Assembly: GCA_023424995.1 (NCBI GenBank)
Contig: JAFADH010000332.1
Span: 20,921 to 84,920 of the forward strand
DNA from: Bacillota bacterium
GTDB lineage: Bacteria; Bacillota; Clostridia; Lachnospirales; Lachnospiraceae
Reading direction: 5' to 3'
Length of the DNA: 64,000 nucleotides
Shown: one piece after another, positions 36,115 through 44,795 of the stretch
How positions within the stretch are numbered: position 1 is the stretch's first letter
How the letters are laid out: every line of letters begins with the position of its first letter
The notes under the pieces: model-generated
The model's input: only the letters and a program-made list of their open reading frames with translations
Told to the model about the DNA's origin: nothing
The model's database searches: none
Translations under genes and position numbers: made by a program

Positions 36115-36436
36115 AAACCATGACGGAGAGAGTAAGCGTATTGCAAAAATCCCAGCGATCCGGGGACAGTGTGAGCCCGGTATGAGTAGCAGACGGCCGA
36201 AGATCACTCCCAAGTTGCAAGACCCAAAGGCAGGTTGAAGACAGCTGAGTAGGTTGAGCCGGTATCTACCGTTATATAGATAATGTATGAATGTCTATGG
36301 CAAGCAGAATGATCTGTGAACAGGAATTAAAGAATCAGAATCCTTATCTGCATAACATAAGCCGGGGCAGAGTACGTGAAACAGGTGGTATAATGACAGC
36401 ATATGCTCTCATCCTTTTTCGGATGGGAGCTTTTTT
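36115..36436 (+). ncRNA. T-box leader, isoleucine specifier
   Basis: A Stem I region starts with GAGAGAGTAAG, a distal loop segment GGGGACAGTGTGAGCCC, and a specifier loop GAAGATCACTCC in which ATC (36203-36205) is an Ile codon followed by purine. Stem III has the typical AGTAGG...CCGTTA pattern (36248-36275). The T-box sequence is GGTGGTATAATGACAG (36384 on), a variant of the usual GGTGGTACCGCG. The terminator is GCTCTCATCC/GGATGGGAGC plus TTTTTT (36405-36436). It precedes ileS, so uncharged tRNA-Ile would induce synthesis. A TATAAT at 36075 and TTGACA at 36057 are too close together to be one promoter. Confidence 0.88.
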
Positions 36437-36561
36437 AAGCGGTAAATTCTTTATTATCTCCGGTATGATCCGCAGGTTCGCTGATTAAGTGAAGCTTTGA
36501 TCCATAAAGGGAATAATAAATAGAAGGCTGAAATTAATTATTATATTAGGAGGTTTTTAAT

Positions 36562-39500
36562 ATGTACGATAAGGTGTCTTCGGACTTGAACTTTGTCGAG
36601 AGAGAGAAAAAGGTCTTACAATTCTGGAAGGATCAGCAGATCTTTGAAGCCAGCATTAAGGAGCGCAGTAAGGGGGATACTTTTACCTTCTACGACGGAC
36701 CCCCGACTGCCAACGGCAAACCCCATATCGGCCATGTGCTGACAAGGGTCATTAAGGATATCATTCCGAGATACAGAACCATGAAGGGCTATAATGTCCT
36801 TCGTAAAGCAGGCTGGGATACCCACGGCCTCCCTGTGGAGCTTGAGGTGGAAAAGCTGCTGGGTATCAACGGCAAGGACCAGATCGAAGCATACGGCCTG
36901 GAACCGTTTTTGCAAAAATGCAAGGAGAGCGTATGGAAGTATAAGGGCATGTGGGAGGATTTCTCCGGCACCGTGGGCTTTTGGGCCGATATGGAGAAGC
37001 CTTATGTTACTTATCATAATGAATATATCGAATCCGTATGGTGGTCATTAAAGCAGATCTGGGAGAAGGGGCTTTTGTATAAGGGCTTTAAGACGGTTCC
37101 CTATTGTCCCAGATGCGGAACACCTCTTTCCAGCCATGAGGTTGCCCAGGGCTATAAGGATGTAAAGGAGAAGTCCGTAATCGCGAAGTTCCGTATGAAA
37201 GGGACCGCGGATGAATACATCCTGGCATGGACCACAACACCCTGGACACTTCCTTCCAATGTGGCACTCTGCGTGAATCCGGAGGAGACCTATGTGAAGG
37301 TGAAGGTATCCGTAGATGCCAGGGGCAATGTACTGAAGAAAGACGGCGGCTGTTCCTGCGGACACGGACATGGCAAGGGACAGGATCACGGGCATGGTCA
37401 TGGCAATGAGAGCTGCCAGGATCATGGGCATACCCATGACCATGGAGATAAACACGGCCATAATACTGCGGATGAAGCCTCAGCGGGAACAGAGCATTAT
37501 ATCCTTGCGGAAGCATTGTTAGGGGTCCTTGAGGGTGATTATGAAGTAGAGCAGAGATATACCGGCAAAGAGCTGGAATATACGGAATATGAGCCTCTAT
37601 TTGATTATGCGGAGGTGGATGCCAAGGCTTACTTTGTTACCTGTGACAACTATGTAACCCTGAGTGACGGTACCGGAGTGGTGCATATTGCACCTGCCTT
37701 CGGTGAGGACGATAACCGGGTCGGCAAGATATACGGACTCCCCTTCGTTCAGCTCATTGACGGCAAGGGTGAATTCAAACCGGAAGCAACGGACCTGGCG
37801 GGCATGTTCTGCAAGGCTGCGGATGAACCGATCATGAAGCTGCTGGCACAGAAGGGCTTATTGTTTAAGATCCTTAAATTCGAGCACAGCTATCCCTTCT
37901 GCTGGCGCTGTGATACCCCCCTCATCTATTACGCAAGAGAATCTTGGTTCATTAAGATGACTGCGGTGAAGGAGGAGCTGCTCGCCAATAACAATACCAT
38001 CAACTGGATGCCGGAGAGCATCGGTCAGGGACGCTTCGGCGATTGGCTGAAGAACGTTCAGGACTGGGGCCTTTCCCGCGACCGTTATTGGGGAACTCCG
38101 CTTCCTGTCTGGGAGTGTGAGGACGGACACCGTCATTGCATCGGCAGCATTGAAGAATTAAAGTCCATGTCGGACAATTGCCCGGATAATATTGAGCTTC
38201 ACAGGCCCTTCATCGATGCGGTTACTATCAAATGCCCGGAATGCGGCAAAGAGATGACCCGTGTGAAGCCAGTGATCGACTGCTGGTATGATTCGGGTTC
38301 CATGCCCTTTGCGCAGTGGCATTATCCCTTTGAAAACAAGGAGCTGTTCGAGGAGAATTTCCCTGCGGACTTTATCAGCGAGGCTGTGGATCAGACCAGA
38401 GGCTGGTTCTATTCCCTGCTGGCGATCTCTACCCTGATTTTTGGGAAGTCTTCCTTTAAGAATGTTATCGTACTGGGACACGTTCAGGACGAGAACGGAC
38501 AGAAGATGTCCAAATCCAAGGGAAATGCCATAGATCCCTTTGACGCGCTGGAGCAGCACGGAGCCGATGCGGTCCGCTGGTATTTCTATATCAACTCCGC
38601 CCTGTGGCTGCCCAATCGTTTCCATCACGGGGCAGTTACCGAAGGACAGAGAAAGTTCATGGGTACCCTTTGGAATACCTATGCCTTCTTCGTGCTGTAT
38701 GCCAACATTGATAATTTTGATGCAACCGGACATCAGCTGGAATATAATAAGCTGCCGGTTATGGATAAATGGCTGCTCTCCAGACTGAATACCCTGGTAA
38801 AATCCGTGGATGAGCATCTGGATAACTACCGGATAACCGAGGGTGCAAGATTACTTGCACAGTTCGTAGATGAGCTTTCCAACTGGTATGTAAGAAGAAG
38901 CCGTGAGCGCTTCTGGGCGAAGGGGATGCCCCAGGATAAGGTCAATGCCTATATGACCCTATATACGGCATTGGTTACCATAGCAAAGCTTTCCGCACCC
39001 TTTATTCCCTTCATGACCGAGGATATCTATCAGAACCTGGTGGCAAAACTCGATAAGAATGCAGCCAGGAGCATCCATCTGGCGGATTATCCGGTTTATA
39101 ATGAAGCATGGATCGATACCGGGCTGGAGGCTAATATGGAAGAAGTGCTGGAGGTGGTTGTGCTTGGCCGTGCCTGCAGGAATGCGGCCAACATCAAGAA
39201 CCGCCAGCCCATCGGCAAAATGTATGTGAAGGCAGAGACAGAGCTGTCCGCCTTCTATACGGCAATCATAGCGGAGGAGCTGAATGTGAAGGAGGTTATC
39301 TTCACGGAGGATGTCAGGGACTTCACCTCCTATAATTTCAAGCCGCAGCTTAAGACACTGGGACCGAAATTCGGCAAGCAGATCGGTGCGGTACGCACCC
39401 TCTTATCCCAGCTGGACGGTAATGCCGCCATGGATGAGATCAATGCAACCGGCAGACTGAAGATAGTAATTGACGGTGTGGAAGCAATACTGGATAAGGA

Positions 39501-39852
39501 AGATCTGTTGATCGAGGCTGCCCAGACGGAAGGCTTTGTCTCCGACTCCGACCATGGTATCACCGTGGTACTGGATACCAATCTGACGGAGGCTCTTATC
39601 GAGGAAGGCTATGTGAACGAGATTGTCAGCAAGATTCAGACCATGCGCAAGGAAGCGGATTTTGAAGTTATGGACCATATCAGGGTATTCCAGGACGGCA
39701 ATGATAAGATCCGGGAAATCATGCTCCGCAACGCAGAGGAGATCAGGACCCAGGTATTAGCGGAGGAATTGCTGTTTGACCAGGTACGGGGCTATGCCAA
39801 GGAATGGAACTTAAACGGTGAAAATGTAACACTGGGCGTGGAGAAACTGTAA
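36562..39852 (+). CDS. ileS: Isoleucyl-tRNA synthetase, type 2, with His-rich insertion
   Basis: 1096 residues, AGGAGG upstream. HIGH motif PHIGH (54-58) after DGPPTANGK, CP1 editing domain with AWTTTPWTLPSN, KMSKS (648-652), anticodon-binding C-terminus. The N-terminal sequence and VLTRVIKDIIPRYRTMKGY are those of the archaeal/eukaryal-like IleRS2, the form usually insensitive to mupirocin. Residues about 264-300, within the editing domain, form an insertion with 11 His and 3 Cys in about 37 residues, in GHGHG and DHGHTHDHG runs, which looks metal-binding and is not normal for the enzyme. Controlled by the Ile T-box just upstream. Confidence 0.95.
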   Translation: MYDKVSSDLNFVEREKKVLQFWKDQQIFEASIKERSKGDTFTFYDGPPTANGKPHIGHVLTRVIKDIIPRYRTMKGYNVLRKAGWDTHGLPVELEVEKLLGINGKDQIEAYGLEPFLQKCKESVWKYKGMWEDFSGTVGFWADMEKPYVTYHNEYIESVWWSLKQIWEKGLLYKGFKTVPYCPRCGTPLSSHEVAQGYKDVKEKSVIAKFRMKGTADEYILAWTTTPWTLPSNVALCVNPEETYVKVKVSVDARGNVLKKDGGCSCGHGHGKGQDHGHGHGNESCQDHGHTHDHGDKHGHNTADEASAGTEHYILAEALLGVLEGDYEVEQRYTGKELEYTEYEPLFDYAEVDAKAYFVTCDNYVTLSDGTGVVHIAPAFGEDDNRVGKIYGLPFVQLIDGKGEFKPEATDLAGMFCKAADEPIMKLLAQKGLLFKILKFEHSYPFCWRCDTPLIYYARESWFIKMTAVKEELLANNNTINWMPESIGQGRFGDWLKNVQDWGLSRDRYWGTPLPVWECEDGHRHCIGSIEELKSMSDNCPDNIELHRPFIDAVTIKCPECGKEMTRVKPVIDCWYDSGSMPFAQWHYPFENKELFEENFPADFISEAVDQTRGWFYSLLAISTLIFGKSSFKNVIVLGHVQDENGQKMSKSKGNAIDPFDALEQHGADAVRWYFYINSALWLPNRFHHGAVTEGQRKFMGTLWNTYAFFVLYANIDNFDATGHQLEYNKLPVMDKWLLSRLNTLVKSVDEHLDNYRITEGARLLAQFVDELSNWYVRRSRERFWAKGMPQDKVNAYMTLYTALVTIAKLSAPFIPFMTEDIYQNLVAKLDKNAARSIHLADYPVYNEAWIDTGLEANMEEVLEVVVLGRACRNAANIKNRQPIGKMYVKAETELSAFYTAIIAEELNVKEVIFTEDVRDFTSYNFKPQLKTLGPKFGKQIGAVRTLLSQLDGNAAMDEINATGRLKIVIDGVEAILDKEDLLIEAAQTEGFVSDSDHGITVVLDTNLTEALIEEGYVNEIVSKIQTMRKEADFEVMDHIRVFQDGNDKIREIMLRNAEEIRTQVLAEELLFDQVRGYAKEWNLNGENVTLGVEKL

Positions 39853-39932
39853 GATATACAGGCATCAAACAGTAAGATATGTAGGCGCCAAAACAGTATG
39901 ATATGCAGACGTCAAAACAATATGAAATACAG
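39851..39932. repeat. Degenerate 24-base tandem repeat after ileS
   Basis: Three and a half copies at 39851, 39874, 39898 and 39922 of a unit like AAGATATGYAGGCGYCAAAA. Non-coding. Too degenerate and unspaced to be CRISPR. Confidence 0.65.
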
Positions 39933-40042
39933 AATTGACAGTATAGATCCGTAGTGTTATCCTATGGGTGTGATAACATGAAATTCAGAGGTGACGCAAT
40001 CCGGCACACTTGATATTACACAATCGGTAATATAAGTGAGAA

Positions 40043-40195
40043 CGTGGAAAAGAGAATAAAATCATAACTGAACAAGGAAATAATGACTGTTTTATTACGG
40101 TTTGTTTTCCTTACCCAAGGTTTGATTTTATTACATTTTTCCACGCATATAATCCAAATTATTAAGCTGTGGAAAATTAATTCCACAGCTTTTTT
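40043..40195 (+). promoter_or_regulatory. Structured leader with terminator before the methyltransferase
   Basis: A long imperfect hairpin has outer arms 40043-40064 and 40123-40145 and an inner AAGGAAA/TTTTCCTT. It is followed by a terminator AAGCTGTGGAA/TTCCACAGCTT plus TTTTTT (40164-40195). The 3' arm TTTTTCCAC can pair either with the 5' arm GTGGAAAA or with the first arm of the terminator, so the two structures are mutually exclusive. That suggests regulated read-through 40 bases before the gene; a MITE origin is the alternative. Confidence 0.5.
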
Positions 40196-40234
40196 CATGT
40201 TATCACAAAAAAATAAATCAGAGGAGATTTTAAT

Positions 40235-41074
40235 ATGTATCAAAGGCTTTTAGATTTTATATCGGGGAAACCCGAACTCTATGCGCAGAGCACGGCAAAA
40301 TTCTGGAATGACGAGCATATTTCAAAAGGAATGTTAAAGGCCCACCTTGACCCGGAGCAGGACGCGGCATCAAGAAACCATGAATTTATCGGCAGGTCGG
40401 CGGACTGGATTACGAGGGTGGCGCCGCCCTCACAATATACCGAATTGCTTGACCTGGGCTGCGGACCGGGATTGTATGCGGAAAAATTGACCCGATGCGG
40501 CTATCATGTAACAGGAATAGACTATTCAAGCCGATCTCTGGAATATGCACGTAATAACGCGGAGCAAAATCATTTGGAGATCAATTACCGGTATCAGGAC
40601 TACCAGGAGATATCATACCATGAACAATTCGATGTTATAACACTGATCTACTGTGATTTTAGTGTTTTTTCAGACAGCGGACGAAAAAAGCTGCTGGATA
40701 AAATATGGAGAGCATTGAAGCCAAACGGTAAATTTATCGTGGATGTATTTACGCCGGAAGAATATCAGGACAGGAAAGAATCCAGGGAATGGTCCTACAG
40801 TGAAGGCGGATTCTGGAACGAAAAACCGCATATCTGTTTAGATTCCCGATACTTTTACGAAGAAGGCGCTACCAGACTGGATCAAACGGTTGTTATAACA
40901 GGAGATACAATCGAATGCTATAATTTATGGGATCACACCTTTACTGCGGATGAGTTAAAAAGCGACTTGTGTACCGCTGGATTTCATACGGTTGATTTTT
41001 ACGGGGATGCGGCAGGAGCTGACTATATGCCTGACAGTAAGCTGTTATGTGCGGTCGCAACGAAGGGGGTATAA
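40235..41074 (+). CDS. Class I SAM-dependent methyltransferase
   Basis: 279 residues, AGAGGAG before the start. SAM-binding motif I LLDLGCGPGLYAEKL (about residue 70), followed by VTGIDYSSRSLEYARNNA and motif LKPNGKFIVDVFTPEEY. N-terminus about 60 residues helical with FWNDEHISKGMLKAHLDP, seen in a clostridial small-molecule methyltransferase group. Substrate unknown. The structured leader hints at regulated expression. Confidence 0.88.
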   Translation: MYQRLLDFISGKPELYAQSTAKFWNDEHISKGMLKAHLDPEQDAASRNHEFIGRSADWITRVAPPSQYTELLDLGCGPGLYAEKLTRCGYHVTGIDYSSRSLEYARNNAEQNHLEINYRYQDYQEISYHEQFDVITLIYCDFSVFSDSGRKKLLDKIWRALKPNGKFIVDVFTPEEYQDRKESREWSYSEGGFWNEKPHICLDSRYFYEEGATRLDQTVVITGDTIECYNLWDHTFTADELKSDLCTAGFHTVDFYGDAAGADYMPDSKLLCAVATKGV

Positions 41075-41083
41075 CCGCTTCCA

Positions 41084-41148
41084 TATAAGTTCTCCGTATA
41101 AGCTCCCCATATAAGCTCCCCATATAAGATCTCTGTATAAGCCCTCTG
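41084..41148. repeat. Five tandem 13-base repeats
   Basis: Units of the form TATAAGCTCCCCA start at 41084, 41097, 41110, 41123 and 41136. Units 2 and 3 are identical, the rest differ by a few bases. They lie between the 3' ends of convergent genes and do not code. Confidence 0.85.
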
Positions 41149-41252
41149 TTTAGACTGCTTAAATTGCAGAATAATCGTGGACAACTCACAAGGATTGGAG
41201 TGCAGGCAGATAGCGGTCAGGTTAAAAGAGCTGCGACCGGATCCGGATCGTA

Positions 41253-42665
41253 TCAGGAATCCCCTGGGAACCAGGCCTGGTCCAGCAGCCTGACCGCGGC
41301 GGCGATATCCTCCTCCGACATGGCGGCATAGCCGATGAGCAGCGCCGCCCGGGGATCCAGGGAGCTTCTGTCGCTGTAATATTTTGATATGCCATAGGTT
41401 TTTACACCGCAGCTTAAGGCGGAATCAACCAGCTCCCCCTCCGGCATGCTGTTGGGAACACGAAGGATCAGATGAAGGCCGGCGTCGGCACCCTGGATTT
41501 CAATACCCCGGCTGAGTCCCGTGACAGCTTTTACAAGGCTGTCACGTTTTCTTTTGTACACGGTACGCATTTTATTTAAATGCCGTTCAAAATATCCGTT
41601 TTCAATAAACCTGCATAAAACCTTCTGTTCAATGACGGGCACCGGACAGAGGATATAGGACAGCCGCTCATGATAACGCTTCATTAGATGGGGAGGCAGT
41701 ACCATATAACTGACCCGCAGAGCAGGTGAGACAGATTTGGACAGGGAGCCCATATAGATTACCTTTTCTTTGGTGTCCAGGCCCTGCAGTGCCGGTATGG
41801 GCTTGCCGCTGTATTTAAACTCACTGTCATAATCATCTTCAATAATATATCTTCCGGCTGCCTCATCCGCCCAGTTAAGAAGCTGTATCCGCCGGTTAAT
41901 GGGCATTATCCCCCCGGACGGGAACTGATGGGCGGGGGTAATGCAGATAATATTGGAGCTGCTTTCATAAACCTGTTCCGGTATCATTCCGTTTCGGTCA
42001 ATTCCGATTGCCGTAAAGCCGGCCCTACTTCCGGTAAATAACTGGTTCAGCTTTTCATAGCCGGGATTTTCAATTCCGTAGACACTGTCCGGTTCCAGGA
42101 GCTGTATCAGGGTCTGGAATAACAGCTCGGTTCCGGAGCTTATAATAATCTGATGCTCGGTGCAGTTAACGCCCCTGGACTGGTGAAGATAGGCGGATAT
42201 GGCGGCCCTGAGCTTCCCATGCCCCAGGGAATCCCCCGGAAGGACCAGCTCATCGTCATATTCGTCGATAACCTCCTTCGTCAGCTTACGCCAGATATCA
42301 AAGGGAAAGGTATCGCGGTCGACTCCGTGGTAGGAAAAATCATAGCGAAGCTTCGGGGTACGGGAAGCTTCCTTATTAATACCGTGGAAAGGATTCATAT
42401 GAAGTCTTTGCAAATGATCGATCTGATTGACATAATATCCTTTTTTCTCTATTGAGGTTATGTAGCCCTCTTCCATAAGCTGGTCATAAGCAGCCTGGAT
42501 AGTATTCTGGCTGATGTTAAGATAGGCGGAAAGCTTTCTTTTGGAAGGAAGCTTTGAATCCCAGAGGATCCTGCCGGTTTGTATTTCAATTTTGATATAG
42601 GAATACAGTTGATGGTAGATTGGTGTCCTGCTCTCAGTATCCAGATGAAAGGTCAGCATTTCCAT
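41253..42665 (-). CDS. pdxR: PdxR, MocR-type regulator of PLP synthesis
   Basis: 470 residues from ATG 42665 with AAGGAG upstream; longer in-frame starts add a segment unlike the family. N-terminal GntR winged helix (TPIYHQLYSYIKIEIQTG, then SQNTIQAAYDQLMEEGYI) fused to a fold type I aminotransferase domain with YIIEDDYDSEFKY and the PLP-lysine segment MGSLSKSVSPALR. Such regulators bind PLP and activate pdxST. Divergent from pdxS, which fixes the assignment. Confidence 0.92.
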   Translation of the reverse strand: MEMLTFHLDTESRTPIYHQLYSYIKIEIQTGRILWDSKLPSKRKLSAYLNISQNTIQAAYDQLMEEGYITSIEKKGYYVNQIDHLQRLHMNPFHGINKEASRTPKLRYDFSYHGVDRDTFPFDIWRKLTKEVIDEYDDELVLPGDSLGHGKLRAAISAYLHQSRGVNCTEHQIIISSGTELLFQTLIQLLEPDSVYGIENPGYEKLNQLFTGSRAGFTAIGIDRNGMIPEQVYESSSNIICITPAHQFPSGGIMPINRRIQLLNWADEAAGRYIIEDDYDSEFKYSGKPIPALQGLDTKEKVIYMGSLSKSVSPALRVSYMVLPPHLMKRYHERLSYILCPVPVIEQKVLCRFIENGYFERHLNKMRTVYKRKRDSLVKAVTGLSRGIEIQGADAGLHLILRVPNSMPEGELVDSALSCGVKTYGISKYYSDRSSLDPRAALLIGYAAMSEEDIAAAVRLLDQAWFPGDS

Positions 42666-42810
42666 TGGTAAATCCACTCCTTCTGCTTGTATTGGCAGGG
42701 CCTGTAATAGTGCGGCATACTGGAATAATCCGGGTATTATGCATGGCAATGGTTTCCTCATGGTGACAGATGCCGTATGCAATATCCGAAAGACCTTAAT
42801 AACCCGCAAA

Positions 42811-42842
42811 TCTGATACCATTAATAATGTGTTTTCTGATAC
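42811..42842. promoter_or_regulatory. Direct repeats in the pdxR-pdxS intergenic region
   Basis: TCTGATAC at 42811-42818 and again at 42835-42842, 24 bases apart, upstream of TATAAT (42866-42871) that has no good -35. A weak, activator-dependent promoter with tandem sites is what a MocR activator needs. The 309-base gap holds no gene. Confidence 0.5.
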
Positions 42843-42974
42843 TTATAATATGACCAGATTGGAATTATAATAGGATAAAATTTTAAAAATGTCAAGCGGC
42901 ACAGCCGGGGATAAGAATGCTTCTTAAACGGGAACATATTATATTCACGGCTGTGCAGCAACAGGAGGGCCGAT

Positions 42975-43850
42975 ATGTTGAATGAAAGATATGAATTGAA
43001 CAAGAATCTGGCGCAGATGCTGAAAGGCGGCGTAATCATGGATGTTACGACCCCGGAGCAGGCGAAGATCGCCGAGGCTGCCGGTGCCTGCGCAGTTATG
43101 GCGCTGGAACGGATACCGGCGGATATCAGGGCTGCCGGAGGGGTTTCAAGAATGAGCGATCCGGGAATGATCCGCACAATCCAGGAGGCAGTGACCATCC
43201 CGGTCATGGCAAAGGTACGGATCGGGCATTTTGCTGAGGCACAGATACTGGAGGCGGTCGAGATCGATTTTATTGATGAGAGCGAGGTGCTGTCTCCTGC
43301 AGATGATACCTTTCATATTGATAAAAGCAAGTTCCGTGTGCCCTTTGTATGCGGTGCGAAGGATCTGGGAGAAGCGCTTAGAAGGATAGCGGAGGGAGCA
43401 TCCATGATAAGGACCAAGGGTGAACCGGGAACCGGGGATGTGGTACAGGCGGTCCGCCATATACGGCTCATCCATCAGCAGATCAGAAAGCTTCAAGGCC
43501 TGAGAGAGGATGAATTATACCATGCCGCGAAGGAGCTTGAGGTACCATATGAACTGGTACGGTATGTACATATCCACGGCAGTCTTCCGGTAGTTAATTT
43601 TGCTGCCGGAGGAGTGGCCACACCGGCGGATGCCGCCCTGCTTATGCAGCTGGGTGCGGAGGGAGTGTTTGTGGGCTCCGGTATCTTTAAATCCGGTAAT
43701 CCGGCCAAGCGGGCACAGGCAATCGTAAAGGCCGTTGCCAATTACCAGGATGCGAAGCTGCTGGCAGAACTTTCTAAGGATCTGGGAGAAGCCATGGTAG
43801 GTATCAATGAACAGGAAATAGAGCTGCTGATGTCACAGCGCGGGATTTAA
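42975..43850 (+). CDS. pdxS: Pyridoxal 5'-phosphate synthase subunit PdxS
   Basis: 291 residues, AGGAGG upstream. [46 protein letters not shown] and [19 protein letters not shown] are the family landmarks; the catalytic lysines sit in MAKVRIG and TKGEPGTG. It condenses ribose 5-phosphate and glyceraldehyde 3-phosphate with ammonia from PdxT to form PLP. Operon with pdxT, 15 bases apart. Confidence 0.98.
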   Translation: MLNERYELNKNLAQMLKGGVIMDVTTPEQAKIAEAAGACAVMALERIPADIRAAGGVSRMSDPGMIRTIQEAVTIPVMAKVRIGHFAEAQILEAVEIDFIDESEVLSPADDTFHIDKSKFRVPFVCGAKDLGEALRRIAEGASMIRTKGEPGTGDVVQAVRHIRLIHQQIRKLQGLREDELYHAAKELEVPYELVRYVHIHGSLPVVNFAAGGVATPADAALLMQLGAEGVFVGSGIFKSGNPAKRAQAIVKAVANYQDAKLLAELSKDLGEAMVGINEQEIELLMSQRGI

Positions 43851-43865
43851 CCACAGGAGGAACCG

Positions 43866-44435
43866 ATGAAGCGTATTGGAGTATTGGCTCTTCAGGGGGC
43901 ATTTGCAGAGCATATCAGGGTCTTGGAGCAACTGGGCGTGCAGGCCTGTGAGCTGAGACAAAAGGCGGACCTTTCAGACCGGCCGCTGGACGGAGTTATC
44001 CTGCCGGGCGGTGAAAGCACGGTGATGGGCAAATTACTCAGGGAACTGGATATGCTTTATGATCTGAAGCAAATGATACGGGAAGGGCTCCCCGTTCTGG
44101 GCACCTGTGCCGGACTCATCCTTCTTGCCGGAGAGATATCGGGTGATGATAACCGCTATCTTGGCACTATGGACATCACGGTCCGGAGGAATGCCTATGG
44201 AAGGCAGCTGGGAAGCTTTCATACCAGAAGTGTCTTTCAGGGGGTGGGAGAGGTGCCCATGACCTTTATCCGGGCGCCCTTGATTGAACGGGTAGCTGAG
44301 GAGAAAGGAGCGGAGGTCTTAGCTTTCGCGGGGGAGCATATCGTAGCCGCAAGACAAAAGAATATGCTGGTGACGGCCTTTCATCCGGAGCTGGGCGGGG
44401 ATGATAGGATCCATAAATTCTTCTTAAAGCTGTGA
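43866..44435 (+). CDS. pdxT: Pyridoxal 5'-phosphate synthase glutaminase subunit PdxT
   Basis: 189 residues. Class I glutaminase: IGVLALQGAFAEH, PGGESTVMGKL, nucleophile Cys in LGTCAGLILLA, and His-Glu in FHPELG. Supplies ammonia to PdxS. Followed by a terminator at 44470-44509. Confidence 0.97.
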   Translation: MKRIGVLALQGAFAEHIRVLEQLGVQACELRQKADLSDRPLDGVILPGGESTVMGKLLRELDMLYDLKQMIREGLPVLGTCAGLILLAGEISGDDNRYLGTMDITVRRNAYGRQLGSFHTRSVFQGVGEVPMTFIRAPLIERVAEEKGAEVLAFAGEHIVAARQKNMLVTAFHPELGGDDRIHKFFLKL

Positions 44436-44469
44436 TCCCATTGGAACAATTTGCTCTATGGCCTGCATA

Positions 44470-44509
44470 CGGGCGGATAATGCCATGGGCAGCCGGCATT
44501 GTCCGCCCG
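44470..44509 (+). terminator. pdxST terminator
   Basis: CGGGCGGATAATGCC (44470-44484) pairs with GGCATTGTCCGCCCG (44495-44509) with one mismatch; GC-rich, weak U-run. Confidence 0.7.
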
Positions 44510-44602
44510 TTCATGAAAGCCGTTAAAATACAGCATCATAGCCTGCGGCAGCATGGATTCTGAAAGATTTCCGTATATAATTAAAGTTTCAAAAATTTAC
44601 AC

Positions 44603-44631
44603 TTGCAATTATGAACTTTTCATACTATAAT
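44603..44631 (+). promoter_or_regulatory. Promoter of the Liv-type transporter operon
   Basis: TTGCAA (44603-44608), 17-base spacer, TATAAT (44626-44631). The 165-base leader that follows can fold two ways: GGGTTTCA (44701-44708) pairs with TGAAGCCC (44753-44760), or GGGC/GCCC closes a small hairpin at 44749-44760 beside TTATCAA/TTGATAA (44713-44748). I do not recognise a named riboswitch. Confidence 0.65.
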
Positions 44632-44795
44632 AAAGTACATCTTTAGCAATGTATTGATTATTCAATAAAGCTAAGGAATAAAATATAAAACGAGACAAAA
44701 GGGTTTCAACAATTATCAAAGGTTACCGGCGACGGCGATTCTTGATAAGGGCTGAAGCCCTATTTGCATTTAATCAAAAGGAGGGAATTAATTAA

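Noticed and set aside
36291..36488. 65-codon frame upstream of ileS
   Set aside because: Lies within the T-box leader and crosses its terminator; no ribosome binding site.
39851..39932. 24-base repeats after ileS as a CRISPR array
   Set aside because: Degenerate, contiguous, no spacers and no cas genes.
42666..42821. 52-residue N-terminal extension of PdxR
   Set aside because: Not part of the GntR/MocR fold and no ribosome binding site; ATG 42665 has AAGGAG.
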